Shown here: piece after piece, positions 19,131 to 27,700 of the stretch
How the letters are laid out: every line of letters begins with the position of its first letter
Numbering within the stretch: the stretch's first letter is position 1
DNA from: CAYZUC01 sp964481705
GTDB taxonomy: Bacteria > Bacillota > Clostridia > Lachnospirales > Lachnospiraceae
Assembly (NCBI GenBank): GCA_964481705.1
Contig: CAYZUC010000003.1
Location: 1-64,000 of the forward strand
Direction of reading: 5' to 3'
Length of the DNA: 64,000 bases
Notes under the pieces: generated by a model
Seen by the model: the letters and a program-made list of their open reading frames with translations, nothing else
Databases searched by the model: none
Told to the model about the DNA's origin: nothing
Position numbers and translations under genes: made by a program

Positions 19131-19172
19131 AAAAAACCCCGCATATATGAATTCACCATTAGTATATGCGGG
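19131..19172 (-). terminator. Intrinsic terminator after GH2, abutting the deacetylase ATG
   Basis: Ten-bp stem (19138-19147 with 19163-19172), 15-nt loop, then G and six T on the minus strand, immediately followed by ATG at 19130. The G-rich 3' arm lies 6-7 nt before the ATG and could serve as the ribosome site, which the hairpin would hide. Confidence 0.85.
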
Positions 19173-19177
19173 TGTTT

Positions 19178-19204
19178 ATCGTTTGTTCCTATCGTTTGTT
19201 CCTA
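19178..19204. repeat. Tandem duplication of a 13-bp unit
   Basis: The unit ATCGTTTGTTCCT occurs twice in direct succession, overlapping the GH2 stop codon. Probably a small slippage duplication. Confidence 0.6.
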
Positions 19205-20989
19205 TCTTATCTTCTGTATCCTGCGGTCATAGGTCATAATTCCATTAACCTCCTCTTCCACATCAGATACCTGTGTATAGCAGCATCCGCTCAGTCCCTT
19301 TTTTATCAACGGGATTACTTCCCCCTTTATCAGATTGTCATAAGCGGTCTGAAGCTCTCCCACTGAATGATATTTGCGATACCCATAGATTCGATCTACA
19401 CTGGAATGTCCCTTCATATAACAGGCAAATCCACCAAACTCCGAGATCACAAATGCACGAGGATCTTTTCGCACTTCGAGCTTACGAAAGTAGTTATGTA
19501 CGCTCTTAAAATCACCGCCTCCCTGGTCAAACCAACCGCTGGCATGATCAATGGTTCGTGTTTTATCAATCTGACGTATTTTATCTACTGCATCCATAGC
19601 ATCGAACTGTCCCCAGCCTTCGTTGAACGGAACCCAAGTGGAAATGGATGTCGAATTATAAAGCGTCTCCACCGTTTCCTTACACTCCCGGATCCACTCC
19701 TTCCTGCTCGCAGGATCCTGTCTGGCAAATAAATGGTACTTATTATCCCGCAGCTCTGAGAAGGTTCCCGGAAAAACGGTCGGCAGGTAGCTTACTAGCG
19801 GCTTTGAATAAGAGGTACCGCCACTGACCATATCCTGCCACACGATCATACCCAGACGATCACAATGGTAATACCACCTTGCACTCTCTATCTTCATATG
19901 CTTACGCATCATGCGATAGCCCATCTTTTTCATGGTCATGATATCATAAATCAATGCCTCATCAGAAGGTGCTGTATAGAGTCCATCCGGCCAATATCCC
20001 TGATCCAAAACGCCAAACAAGAAGTAGGGCTTATGATTTAGAAAAAATCGCATCGTTCCCCTTTTATCAGGCTCTATGGTAAAGGAACGCATACCAAAAT
20101 AGCTTTTTACAACATCCTCTCCTGCTATCAGTTCCAAATCATACAGGAATGGATTCTTGGGACTCCATGTATGATGCGACTCCAGTTCCAAAACAAGTGT
20201 GATGGGGCGACCTGCTTCGCAATGTGCACTTGACTTTGCGTCCGGCTCCTCCCCAGCAAATGCTTGAACACTGACTACCATATCATCCGAGGTTTCCACG
20301 CGGACAAACAAACGGTTCTTATCAAAATCGGGAGTCAAACGGAAGCTCCTGATATATTCCTTCGGCCGCCATTCCAGCCAGACCGTCTGCCAGATACCGC
20401 TCTGACCTGTATAAAACATGCCGCCACGCTTTAGTGTCTGCTTTCCTCTACTGTGAAACGAAGTGTCGGTATCATCCTGCGCAACCACGGTAAGGATGTT
20501 CTCTCCTACGGTCAGATAATCTGTAATATCTACTTCAAAGGGAAGATACCCGCCAAGGTGACTAATTACCTTTTTTCGATTCACGTAGATAGCACAAATC
20601 TGATCTACCGCTCCAAAATGGAGAAAGCAACGTCCTTCTCGATACGGACATTGCAGCTCTACAGAATCCATATCCAGGATTCTCTCATACCAAAGGTACT
20701 CTTCCGGCTGAAGCTGCCTTTGTACGCCGGAAAGAATGCTCTCCGGAGAAAAAGGAACTAATATCCTGCCATCAAACTGCCCATTATATTCTGCCGAATC
20801 CGTAATAGCATAATCCCACCAACCGTTCAGAATGACAAAGGACTCTCGACAGCATTGTGGTGTGGGATGCTCCTGTAACACAGTACCATCTCCTTGTTGT
20901 ACCTTTTCTCCCCACACAGTCATAAGAGGAGCCAATTCATCCTCCTCATGCGTTTTGTTAATGGCAAAAATCGCATCAAACAAATCCAT
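19202..20989 (-). CDS. Glycoside hydrolase family 2 enzyme
   Basis: About 595 residues with the GH2 three-domain layout: N-terminal sugar-binding jelly roll (about 40-190, GGYLPFEVDITDY), immunoglobulin-like middle, and C-terminal TIM barrel. The acid/base Glu lies in PFNEGWGQF (near 455) and the nucleophile Glu in ISEFGGF (near 517). No signal peptide, so cytoplasmic. The ATG at 20989 has GGAGG 8 nt upstream; the longer TTG frame is unlikely. GH2 covers beta-galactosidase, glucuronidase and mannosidase; this shorter protein is nearest to beta-galactosidase/glucuronidase-like members, specificity open. A terminator lies just upstream of its start. Confidence 0.9.
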   Translation of the reverse strand: MDLFDAIFAINKTHEEDELAPLMTVWGEKVQQGDGTVLQEHPTPQCCRESFVILNGWWDYAITDSAEYNGQFDGRILVPFSPESILSGVQRQLQPEEYLWYERILDMDSVELQCPYREGRCFLHFGAVDQICAIYVNRKKVISHLGGYLPFEVDITDYLTVGENILTVVAQDDTDTSFHSRGKQTLKRGGMFYTGQSGIWQTVWLEWRPKEYIRSFRLTPDFDKNRLFVRVETSDDMVVSVQAFAGEEPDAKSSAHCEAGRPITLVLELESHHTWSPKNPFLYDLELIAGEDVVKSYFGMRSFTIEPDKRGTMRFFLNHKPYFLFGVLDQGYWPDGLYTAPSDEALIYDIMTMKKMGYRMMRKHMKIESARWYYHCDRLGMIVWQDMVSGGTSYSKPLVSYLPTVFPGTFSELRDNKYHLFARQDPASRKEWIRECKETVETLYNSTSISTWVPFNEGWGQFDAMDAVDKIRQIDKTRTIDHASGWFDQGGGDFKSVHNYFRKLEVRKDPRAFVISEFGGFACYMKGHSSVDRIYGYRKYHSVGELQTAYDNLIKGEVIPLIKKGLSGCCYTQVSDVEEEVNGIMTYDRRIQKIR

Positions 20990-21010
20990 AGGCCAAACCT
21001 CCACCAAAGT

Positions 21011-21051
21011 AAAGAAAGACCGCCATCAGATTGTTGCATACTGTCGGCGGT
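21011..21051 (-). terminator. Intrinsic terminator between the 21065 gene and GH2
   Basis: Stem 21019-21029 with 21041-21051 (one mismatch, one G-U pair), 11-nt loop, followed on the minus strand by TCTTTCTTTAC. Only about 20 nt separate it from the GH2 start. Confidence 0.75.
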
Positions 21052-21064
21052 ATTTCATTCATTT

Positions 21065-21892
21065 TTATCTAGTCAATGCTCCGGATGGCTCTTTTATTCC
21101 ATCCAAACTCATTCCCTTTTCTTCAAGAAAACAATCCATTATCTTCTGTATCTGTTCCTTTTCATCTTGAGATGTCACAACCTGCAACATTTTCTGCAGT
21201 ACCTGCGCTGCCTGAATATCACTCAAATATCTGTGCTGGCCACTTCCCATACGCACTACTTCCGGTTTCTTGTCGTTGTAATAAAACTCCCAGAACTTAA
21301 CCTGATGAGCTTCCTCCTCCGAAAGAGCTATACAGTACTCCGGATGTGCCTCAAGAAAGCCTTCCGACTCTCCCTCTGCATCACTATGATTCTGAACGAG
21401 AAATACGGAGTAAATATAACGATCCTTCTCTTCTGTCTTAGCATCGCGGGTGGTAAGCATAACAAGATTACCCTTAGAAACACCACGGAAGTTCATGGCT
21501 GTACCCTTTTTTGCACCACTCATGACGCGTCCGGCTGTTACCCTCCTGTCATCACCAAGTGCCTCTGCTTTCTCTCTTTTTATTGCCACATTACATTTAT
21601 TTGCCGGCTGCGAACCCGCAGACGTGGAGGGACGTGCATCCTTCTTCTCGCGAATCTCGCTTAATACCTTTGTCCGTTCCTGATCTTCCTGATCCTTTTT
21701 CTTTGAGATTACTGCATTCATTATATTTTCTGTCTTTTCATCTTCCAGCTTCAGAAACGTCCCAAACCCTTCCGGATAAACAAACTTCTTTTTATCCTTA
21801 CGAAATGCAACCGTTACTGTCTTATCCTGCTGATCAACAATGGTGCCTGCTCCAAACTTTGTATGAGTCACCTTTTGATTCAATAAATCCAT
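21065..21892 (-). CDS. Uncharacterised protein with N-terminal Tudor/KOW-like motif
   Basis: A 275-residue soluble protein of unrecognised function. The N-terminus, VTHTKFGAGTIV (about 8-19) followed by a KFVYPEGFG stretch, resembles the small beta-barrel (Tudor-like) motif seen at the C-terminus of PcrA/UvrD helicases. A charged low-complexity linker (about 60-110) leads to a C-terminal region with VMSGAKKGTAMNFRGVSKG and a mostly helical tail. No signal peptide or membrane segment. It precedes GH2 and may share a transcript through the intervening terminator. Confidence 0.75.
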   Translation of the reverse strand: MDLLNQKVTHTKFGAGTIVDQQDKTVTVAFRKDKKKFVYPEGFGTFLKLEDEKTENIMNAVISKKKDQEDQERTKVLSEIREKKDARPSTSAGSQPANKCNVAIKREKAEALGDDRRVTAGRVMSGAKKGTAMNFRGVSKGNLVMLTTRDAKTEEKDRYIYSVFLVQNHSDAEGESEGFLEAHPEYCIALSEEEAHQVKFWEFYYNDKKPEVVRMGSGQHRYLSDIQAAQVLQKMLQVVTSQDEKEQIQKIMDCFLEEKGMSLDGIKEPSGALTR

Positions 21893-21939
21893 TCTGAAAC
21901 CTCATCTTTCAATCTATCTATTTCTTTGTGTCTACATCC

Positions 21940-21945
21940 AGTATA
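21940..21945 (-). promoter_or_regulatory. Putative extended -10 promoter for the 21892 gene
   Basis: TATACT with a TGT extension, about 48 nt before the start codon. No good -35. Confidence 0.35.
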
Positions 21946-21977
21946 ACACATTCTGGGACAAATTGCCTGCTTTTCTT

Positions 21978-22673
21978 TTAGCTTTTTACTTCCTCAAGAT
22001 AATTGATGCCCTTCATATGACTTAACTCATTCATAATCTCGTAGTGACTGTGTCTGCCTCCCAAATCCAATTCCAGAAGAATAATCACATCGCTCTTATT
22101 CGCTATCTGCTCTCTCTTTTTTTCCATAGAGCAAATAGCATATCCCTTATCATGTATATGCTTCATAAGTCGGCTAACCCCAGTATCATTCTCAACCTCA
22201 AGATATAACCCAAGAATTCTGTTAAAGCGTTCCTGATAGCGGCTGATATTCTGTAGAACCGTAATCGTAAACATTACCAGCGCAAATGCAAATAAGCTGA
22301 TATATATCATTCCAGAACCGATGGCAATGCCCAGCGTAGCTGTAACCCATAGTCCTGCTGCAGTTGTGAGTCCCTTTACATGATTTCGATTGGTTACAAT
22401 AATGGTACCAACCCCCAAAAATCCCACACCACTTACAACTCCGGCAGGAAGTCTGCTGGCATCTGCACTTCCAGTCACTTTCCATAGATAAATATTCGCA
22501 ATCGTAGCCAATGCCGCTCCCAAGCACACAAGTGCAAATGTCCTAAGACCTGCAGCATGCCTTCGATTCGCACGTTCAATACCAACCAATCCTCCGAGAA
22601 AGGTTGCTAAAAATAGACGTAAAATAATCGAAACGGTATTAAATTCCTGAAGATATGCAAGTATCTCACGCAT
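21978..22673 (-). CDS. MgtC/SapB family membrane protein
   Basis: A 231-residue protein with an N-terminal MgtC membrane domain (about 10-140): GLVGIERANRRHAAGLRT, GVGFLGVGTIIV and TAAGLWVTA are family blocks. A C-terminal ACT-like cytoplasmic domain (about 150-231) follows. Members are linked to magnesium homeostasis, acid survival and ATP synthase control; the role here is unknown. A GAGGAGGAGAT-type site precedes the ATG. It stands alone, between the threonine-rich lipoprotein terminator and the 21892 gene. Confidence 0.9.
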   Translation of the reverse strand: MREILAYLQEFNTVSIILRLFLATFLGGLVGIERANRRHAAGLRTFALVCLGAALATIANIYLWKVTGSADASRLPAGVVSGVGFLGVGTIIVTNRNHVKGLTTAAGLWVTATLGIAIGSGMIYISLFAFALVMFTITVLQNISRYQERFNRILGLYLEVENDTGVSRLMKHIHDKGYAICSMEKKREQIANKSDVIILLELDLGGRHSHYEIMNELSHMKGINYLEEVKS

Positions 22674-22717
22674 CGATATCTCCTCCTCTCCACGAATCCT
22701 TCTTACTTTATAGTATT

Positions 22718-22723
22718 ATTGTA
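22718..22723 (-). promoter_or_regulatory. Putative extended -10 promoter for mgtC-like gene
   Basis: TACAAT preceded by TGG, about 45 nt before the start codon. The -35 is weak. Confidence 0.35.
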
Positions 22724-22760
22724 CCAAAATACAAGTCAGATTACCATCCGTTTCCAAATA

Positions 22761-22796
22761 AAAAACAGCCATAGGAGACGAATCTCCCATGACTGT
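22761..22796 (-). terminator. Intrinsic terminator of the threonine-rich lipoprotein gene
   Basis: Fourteen-bp stem (22765-22778 with 22783-22796, two G-U pairs) capped by a UUCG tetraloop and followed by six T on the minus strand, about 20 nt after the stop codon. Confidence 0.88.
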
Positions 22797-22814
22797 CAGG
22801 ATAATCAGTATTGA

Positions 22815-23010
22815 TTATTCTGCTACTGTTGTAGCCTCTGTAGCTGCTTCTGTTGTAGCTGCTTCTGTTGTAGCTTCTTCAGTTGTAGCTGCTTCTGTTG
22901 TAGCTTCCTCTGTTGTAGCTGCTTCTGTTGTAGCTTCTACTGTTGTAGCCTCTGTAGCTGCTTCTGTTGTAGCTTCTACTGTTGTAGCTTCTACTGTTGT
23001 AGGCTCTACT
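22815..23010. repeat. Tandem repeat array inside the lipoprotein gene
   Basis: Repeated 12-15 nt units (variants of TCTGTTGTAGCTGCT and TCTACTGTTGTAGCT) in phase with codons. Codon-level similarity shows duplication rather than only amino-acid bias. Confidence 0.8.
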
Positions 23011-23090
23011 GCTGCCTCAGAACCACATCCTACCATCATTGTTGCTGTCATCATAACTGCTGCTGCTAATAAAACGATTTTGTTTTTCAT
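22815..23090 (-). CDS. Small threonine/glutamate/alanine-repeat lipoprotein
   Basis: A 91-residue lipoprotein. The signal peptide MKNKIVLLAAAVMMTATMM ends in a lipobox with Cys at about 22. The mature part is nearly all T, E, A and V in repeats such as ATTEEATTEA, with no globular domain. The underlying DNA is a tandem array built on GCTTCTGTTGTA-like units, so length may vary between strains. The ATG at 23090 has AGGAGGAG upstream; a longer frame to 23201 lacks this. Possible spacer or O-glycosylated stalk, inference. Confidence 0.85.
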   Translation of the reverse strand: MKNKIVLLAAAVMMTATMMVGCGSEAAVEPTTVEATTVEATTEAATEATTVEATTEAATTEEATTEAATTEEATTEAATTEAATEATTVAE

Positions 23091-23148
23091 AATAAAACTC
23101 CTCCTGAAATCTTTTTTATGTTGTTTGGTTTCCCTTACAACAAAAGTG

Positions 23149-23177
23149 AGTATAACCCATTCCAGGATAGTTGTAAA
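23149..23177 (-). promoter_or_regulatory. Promoter of the threonine-rich lipoprotein gene
   Basis: Minus strand TTTACA (23172-23177), 17-nt spacer, TATACT (23149-23154), about 60 nt before the start. Further upstream TTGACA (23247-23252) with a poor -10 (23225-23230) is a weaker second candidate. The rest of 23091-23361 is AT-rich with no gene or RNA motif that I recognise. Confidence 0.7.
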
Positions 23178-23361
23178 TAGACTTTGAACATTTTTGTACA
23201 ATTCGTGAATAAAATGTGTGTTTGTTCATATTTTATTCATATACTTTGTCAATATGACTATTTTACTCAAAATAATAACTTCTTTTTGTGGTGATTACCA
23301 ACATGTACAGGTTTACATAATTATTTCATTGTGCATGTTTACTTAACTTATTTTTGCTTTC

Positions 23362-23985
23362 TCATCCTGTGATTTCTCTCATGAATTTTATCATATCCTC
23401 CACGCGTTCTCCATTTACGGTTACAGAATCCAAAAGGAACGTTCCGTCCTCATAAAGTACAAAATTTACCTTGAAGACATCCTCTCCATGAGTGCCAGTA
23501 TACCATACGCAGATATCATTTTGCGGACTCACGATAGCTGACCACTCACCCTGTCCGTAACCAGTAAGTATATCATTTACCGTCACAGAGGAACCCGAAA
23601 AATAACATTGACCAACCATAGCCTGTTTTGCTGTGGCGGCTATATCCGTCTTACTTGTTATGTTTGTAAAGCTTACTACAACGGTTCCCGTTGCATAATC
23701 CACGCCTGCCCTATTTTTCGAGTAAGGGCCATTCATACCGGAAACCGTAAACTCATCCGCATGATTGCTTTCTTTGTCTCCAGAGCCCTCTCCTACTGCA
23801 CTCTTTGCCTTTTGTTTTGCTTCTCCTGCATTTACAGAGGATTCCAAAGCATTGGAATCAGAAATGGAGGCGCCGGAAACCTCATCGCCGGAAATTGATT
23901 TTCCTTTCTTACCACATCCTGTGCACAGCAGCAACGCACAGCACAACAACAATCCCAAAAGAAAATAACTCTTTATCCTGTCCAT
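23362..23985 (-). CDS. Lipoprotein of unknown function
   Basis: About 207 residues. Signal peptide with a leucine/cysteine-rich core and lipobox LCTGC (Cys near 24). A serine-rich linker (about 25-85) is followed by a compact domain (about 95-207) with many aromatic and beta-type stretches (GTVVVSFTNI, FKVNFVLYEDGTF). I do not recognise the domain. The ATG at 23985 has GAGGA 5 nt upstream; the earlier ATG lacks proper spacing. No clear terminator follows. Confidence 0.82.
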   Translation of the reverse strand: MDRIKSYFLLGLLLCCALLLCTGCGKKGKSISGDEVSGASISDSNALESSVNAGEAKQKAKSAVGEGSGDKESNHADEFTVSGMNGPYSKNRAGVDYATGTVVVSFTNITSKTDIAATAKQAMVGQCYFSGSSVTVNDILTGYGQGEWSAIVSPQNDICVWYTGTHGEDVFKVNFVLYEDGTFLLDSVTVNGERVEDMIKFMREITG

Positions 23986-24040
23986 ATATGTCCTCATTCC
24001 TAAACATCCTATTGTTTATCTTAAGCTTGTACTGCAAAGA

Positions 24041-24065
24041 AACTGCCGAAATAGCTTCGGCAGTT
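24041..24065 (-). terminator. Putative terminator of the 24071 lipoprotein gene
   Basis: Perfect 10-bp stem (AACTGCCGAA with TTCGGCAGTT), 5-nt loop, then TTCTTTG on the minus strand, 6 nt after the stop codon. Confidence 0.7.
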
Positions 24066-24070
24066 CCTAG

Positions 24071-24760
24071 TTATTGTTGTATATGATAGGTACCTGCGAA
24101 GGAACTTGTTCCTTCCTTATCCGTAATTTCAATCACGCCATCATCTGTCATTTTGATTTCAAAGGAAAAATCCTCTCCCTTATAGACAGCATGATCGCCT
24201 TCTGGCTGAAGTTCGGTTGTAAAGATTTCTTTCTCACCCTTACGCACGTTCATCTCAAAGGAATGAGAATCAGCCATAGCCAAATCTACATATTTCGTTC
24301 CGTTGTCATCAACAAAGCTTCCAAACCAGCTATATTCCTTATCTGTCTCCTCATTGTAGAGTGGAAATTCCGAGAAGTCACATACTGTGTTGTTCTCGAT
24401 ATCGTATGCCATGACATCTCCGGTTACTGTATTTACAGCAAGACCATAATCAGTTAATTCCTTACCATCTGATGTAACCCTTGCTACGTAATAATCTTGA
24501 TCTGATAAGTCAACAACATCCTTCTGTACCTTAAAGGTTGCATCTTTTCCTTGAAGCTTCTCTTCAATTAAGCTCTCCGCATCCTTCTTTGACAGTTCAT
24601 ATGTGAATGAGCTGTCCTCAACCGGCTTTGCAGCATATCCTCCTTCACTTACTTCTGATGGATTTACCTCTGTTGTGGGAGATGGAGCTTTTCCGACAGA
24701 GCAGCCTGTTATAAGCAGAGCAAATGTTGTAATACATATTCCTATTTGAACTCTTTTCAT
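24071..24760 (-). CDS. Lipoprotein of unknown function
   Basis: About 229 residues with signal peptide and lipobox LITGC (Cys near 20). After a proline/serine-rich linker comes a region resembling PepSY-like repeats (KDAESLIEEKLQGKDATFKV, then YYVARVTSDG and VNTVTGDVMAYD), and a C-terminal beta-rich part that may bind ligand. The ATG at 24760 has GGGAGAG upstream; a longer frame begins right at the stop of the preceding amidase gene. The 15-nt gap suggests one operon with that gene. Confidence 0.82.
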   Translation of the reverse strand: MKRVQIGICITTFALLITGCSVGKAPSPTTEVNPSEVSEGGYAAKPVEDSSFTYELSKKDAESLIEEKLQGKDATFKVQKDVVDLSDQDYYVARVTSDGKELTDYGLAVNTVTGDVMAYDIENNTVCDFSEFPLYNEETDKEYSWFGSFVDDNGTKYVDLAMADSHSFEMNVRKGEKEIFTTELQPEGDHAVYKGEDFSFEIKMTDDGVIEITDKEGTSSFAGTYHIQQ

Positions 24761-24775
24761 TTTTCTCTCTCCCAT

Positions 24776-27700
24776 CTATTTCCTCTCTAATCCATAGTAG
24801 GACGCAATGGCATCCGCATTCGCCTGTCCTATTTGCTTCATTTTCTCGGAGCTTAGGAACGAAGCATCTCCGTCCATAAAGAACTCTTCTACAAGAATTG
24901 CAGGAACGCCCAAAGTAGCTGCGCGATTTAAGACCGCAAGATCCGAACGTGTTTTCAATCCTCTGTTTCCCAGACCAAAATAGTTCTGATTGTAAGAAAT
25001 AATCTTACTTGCCAATCCCTCTTTTTTATCACTTGCCTTTCCGGAAAGTAAAACCTCCGTACCCTTTCCTCCTCCGGCGTTCAGATGAATGCTTACCAGA
25101 ACATCGCAGCCCTGGTTCTTTGCCATATCGGCACGATATGCATTATCTACTGTGGAGTCACCGGTTCTCGTCATAACGACTGTTGCATTCTTATAGTCAT
25201 TCAGTAAACGATCCTTACATGCATTCGCAATAATCAAGGTCGCATCCTGTTCTCTCCAGCCATTATAATTTGCTCCATTGTTGCTTCCTCCATGTCCGGG
25301 ATCCAGACATACTTTTACTTTTCCACCGCCTTCTTCTGCGACTGCTTCAGTTACCTTAACCCTGCAGGTAGCTTTGATGCCATTGTCCGTTTCAGCAGTA
25401 ACCGTGATATACGTATTATCCTTCGTCTTCTTTATTCCCTTAATAACTCCCTTGCTGGATACTGTCACATAATTCGTGTTGCTCGAATACCAGGATATGT
25501 GTTTTGCGGTCGTCTGTTCTGGAGTGAATTTTTCAACCTTTAAGGTTTTCGTCTGACCAATTCCAACACTTGTTGATGTAGTGTTCAGTTTGATAGCGCT
25601 CGGATTACAGAATCTGGAACCGGCAGGTCTGCCCTGAATGCGGTTCTTGCTTACCTTCTCATTGTAATACCAGCCACTGACACGATACTTCATCAGCGTA
25701 CCATCTGCAATCACAGACTTATCATAAAAATGGAACACACCATTTGTGGATTTGTAGGACTTACTTGTTTTACTGTCATTTGGATTTAAGGTTACCCAAT
25801 TATCATACGAGCCATCACTATCACCCATGGAACGCTCAATCGTATAGTACTCAATGTACTCTGAACCGGTTCCGGTAATCTTTGTCCAGCTTACATCAGC
25901 ACCTTCATTTGCAGTATGACCTGTAGTTGCAACATTTTCAGGAGCCGCAGGTCTTGGCCACTCTTCAACCACGTTGGAGTAAGCTCCCTGCAGTTCTCCA
26001 CCCGGAAGGTTACTATCCTTTTTCACAGCAGAAACACGATAGAAATAATGCTTTCCAGGAGTCAAGCCATCGAAATTCAGATATCTCTTCGTATAGTAAG
26101 TAGTTCCTTTGGAAACCACCCTTCTATAGTAGGTCTCTCCTGCGAATTTATCATTCTCACAGCTTTCTACGATATAACGTTCTGCAGACTTTCCGCAATC
26201 CGACCAGGTAACCTGAATCTTGCTAAGAGATTGTGCTGCTGCTTTCAATGTTGGTGCTTTCAGCTTCGTGTAATCGTAACCATAGGGTTCTTCCACTCCA
26301 TATTGTTTCCTATGAACATGAACACCATTTTTGGTAGCCGGACGTACTTTGAACGCATAGTATCGTCCATGCTTTAATCCTGTCTTTTTATAGGTAATCA
26401 TCTTGGTTATTTTATTCGCAGATGCCGTACATTTGGCTACCGGTGCATAATACCACTGATCCTCAGGAAGGAGCTTGCCATCTGCTCCCACAATATTCTG
26501 AGCCATCAAAATCTGATAATACTTTGCTCCATCTACCTTTTTAAAGGTCAATTCCATCGCATTGAAGTTTGCACTTTTTACTGTCAGGGATTCCAGATCG
26601 TTCAGTTGGGTTTTGATTCCCTTTGCTTCACTCTTTGCTCCCTGAACCTTGTTAATCACAGAAGAAATCTTGTAATAGTACATTGCCTCAGCCGGGACAT
26701 TGCTCAGTGTATACTGCAGACAATTGTAGCTTACTCCTACCTTGCTGCCATCCACTCTCGTTGCCTTGTCGGGTTTTACGGCCTTAACTTTGGTATAATT
26801 TGAAAGACCATTTTTTGAACGCCAAATCTGGTAATAATTATTTCCTGTAATATCCTTTTGTTCTTCCCATGTAAAAGTTACCGTACTTCCGCTGTTGGAA
26901 GAAACAGACGCAAAACGCGGAGCATTCATGGCCACTCGTGCCTTTTTTGCAGTAGAACCTTTGGAGGTTACAAGCTTTCCATCTACCTGCGCCTGTGCAT
27001 AAACCTTATAATAGTAATACTCTCCAAATTGAAAATCTTCAAATCCACCGTTTTTATTATGCCCATCATCCAAATAACGTACTGCATCAACACCATTCAG
27101 CGCTGTTACCACATTGCCAAAATACTTGTGCGTATTCTGTGCATCTGCTCCTGTCATATCAGGCAGTTCGCTATACGCCTTGCTTACACGATAAGCTCTT
27201 TTTACCATATAGCTGGTAGCACCTTTTGTCTTGGAAAATTCTACTCCCATAACATCCTTACTTCCGTAGGCAGCCGCTGACAATATCGTCGGCGTACACA
27301 CGACAACAGTACCGTCTCCATAAACAATACTTCCATCAGGAACTCTTCTGCCTCCAGAAATACGGTATATATAGCTATCCGAAATCTTTTTGTCATTAAA
27401 ATGTTTGGTCATGACTTCACCAAGAAGCTCCCATTCACCATTTGACTTTCTTCTCTCAATTTTATAGAATTTGGCTCCAGTTACGGCTGCCCATGTCAGC
27501 TTTACATAGTTCTTCTTTGTCAATACTGCCTTGGTATTCTTCTCTGCAGGCGCTGTAACACTTGTCTTTGCCGACACAATATCACTAATCAGAGGGGTAT
27601 CATTAATCTTATCAATTACTTCAATATAATACTCGTATGTTGTATTATACTGGAGTCCCCCATCCTTAAATTTGCGTACATTCGGTTTTAAGGACTTAAT

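Noticed and set aside
22815..23010. CRISPR-like array
   Set aside because: The repeats are short, contiguous and in codon phase, without unique spacers; they encode the Thr-rich lipoprotein.
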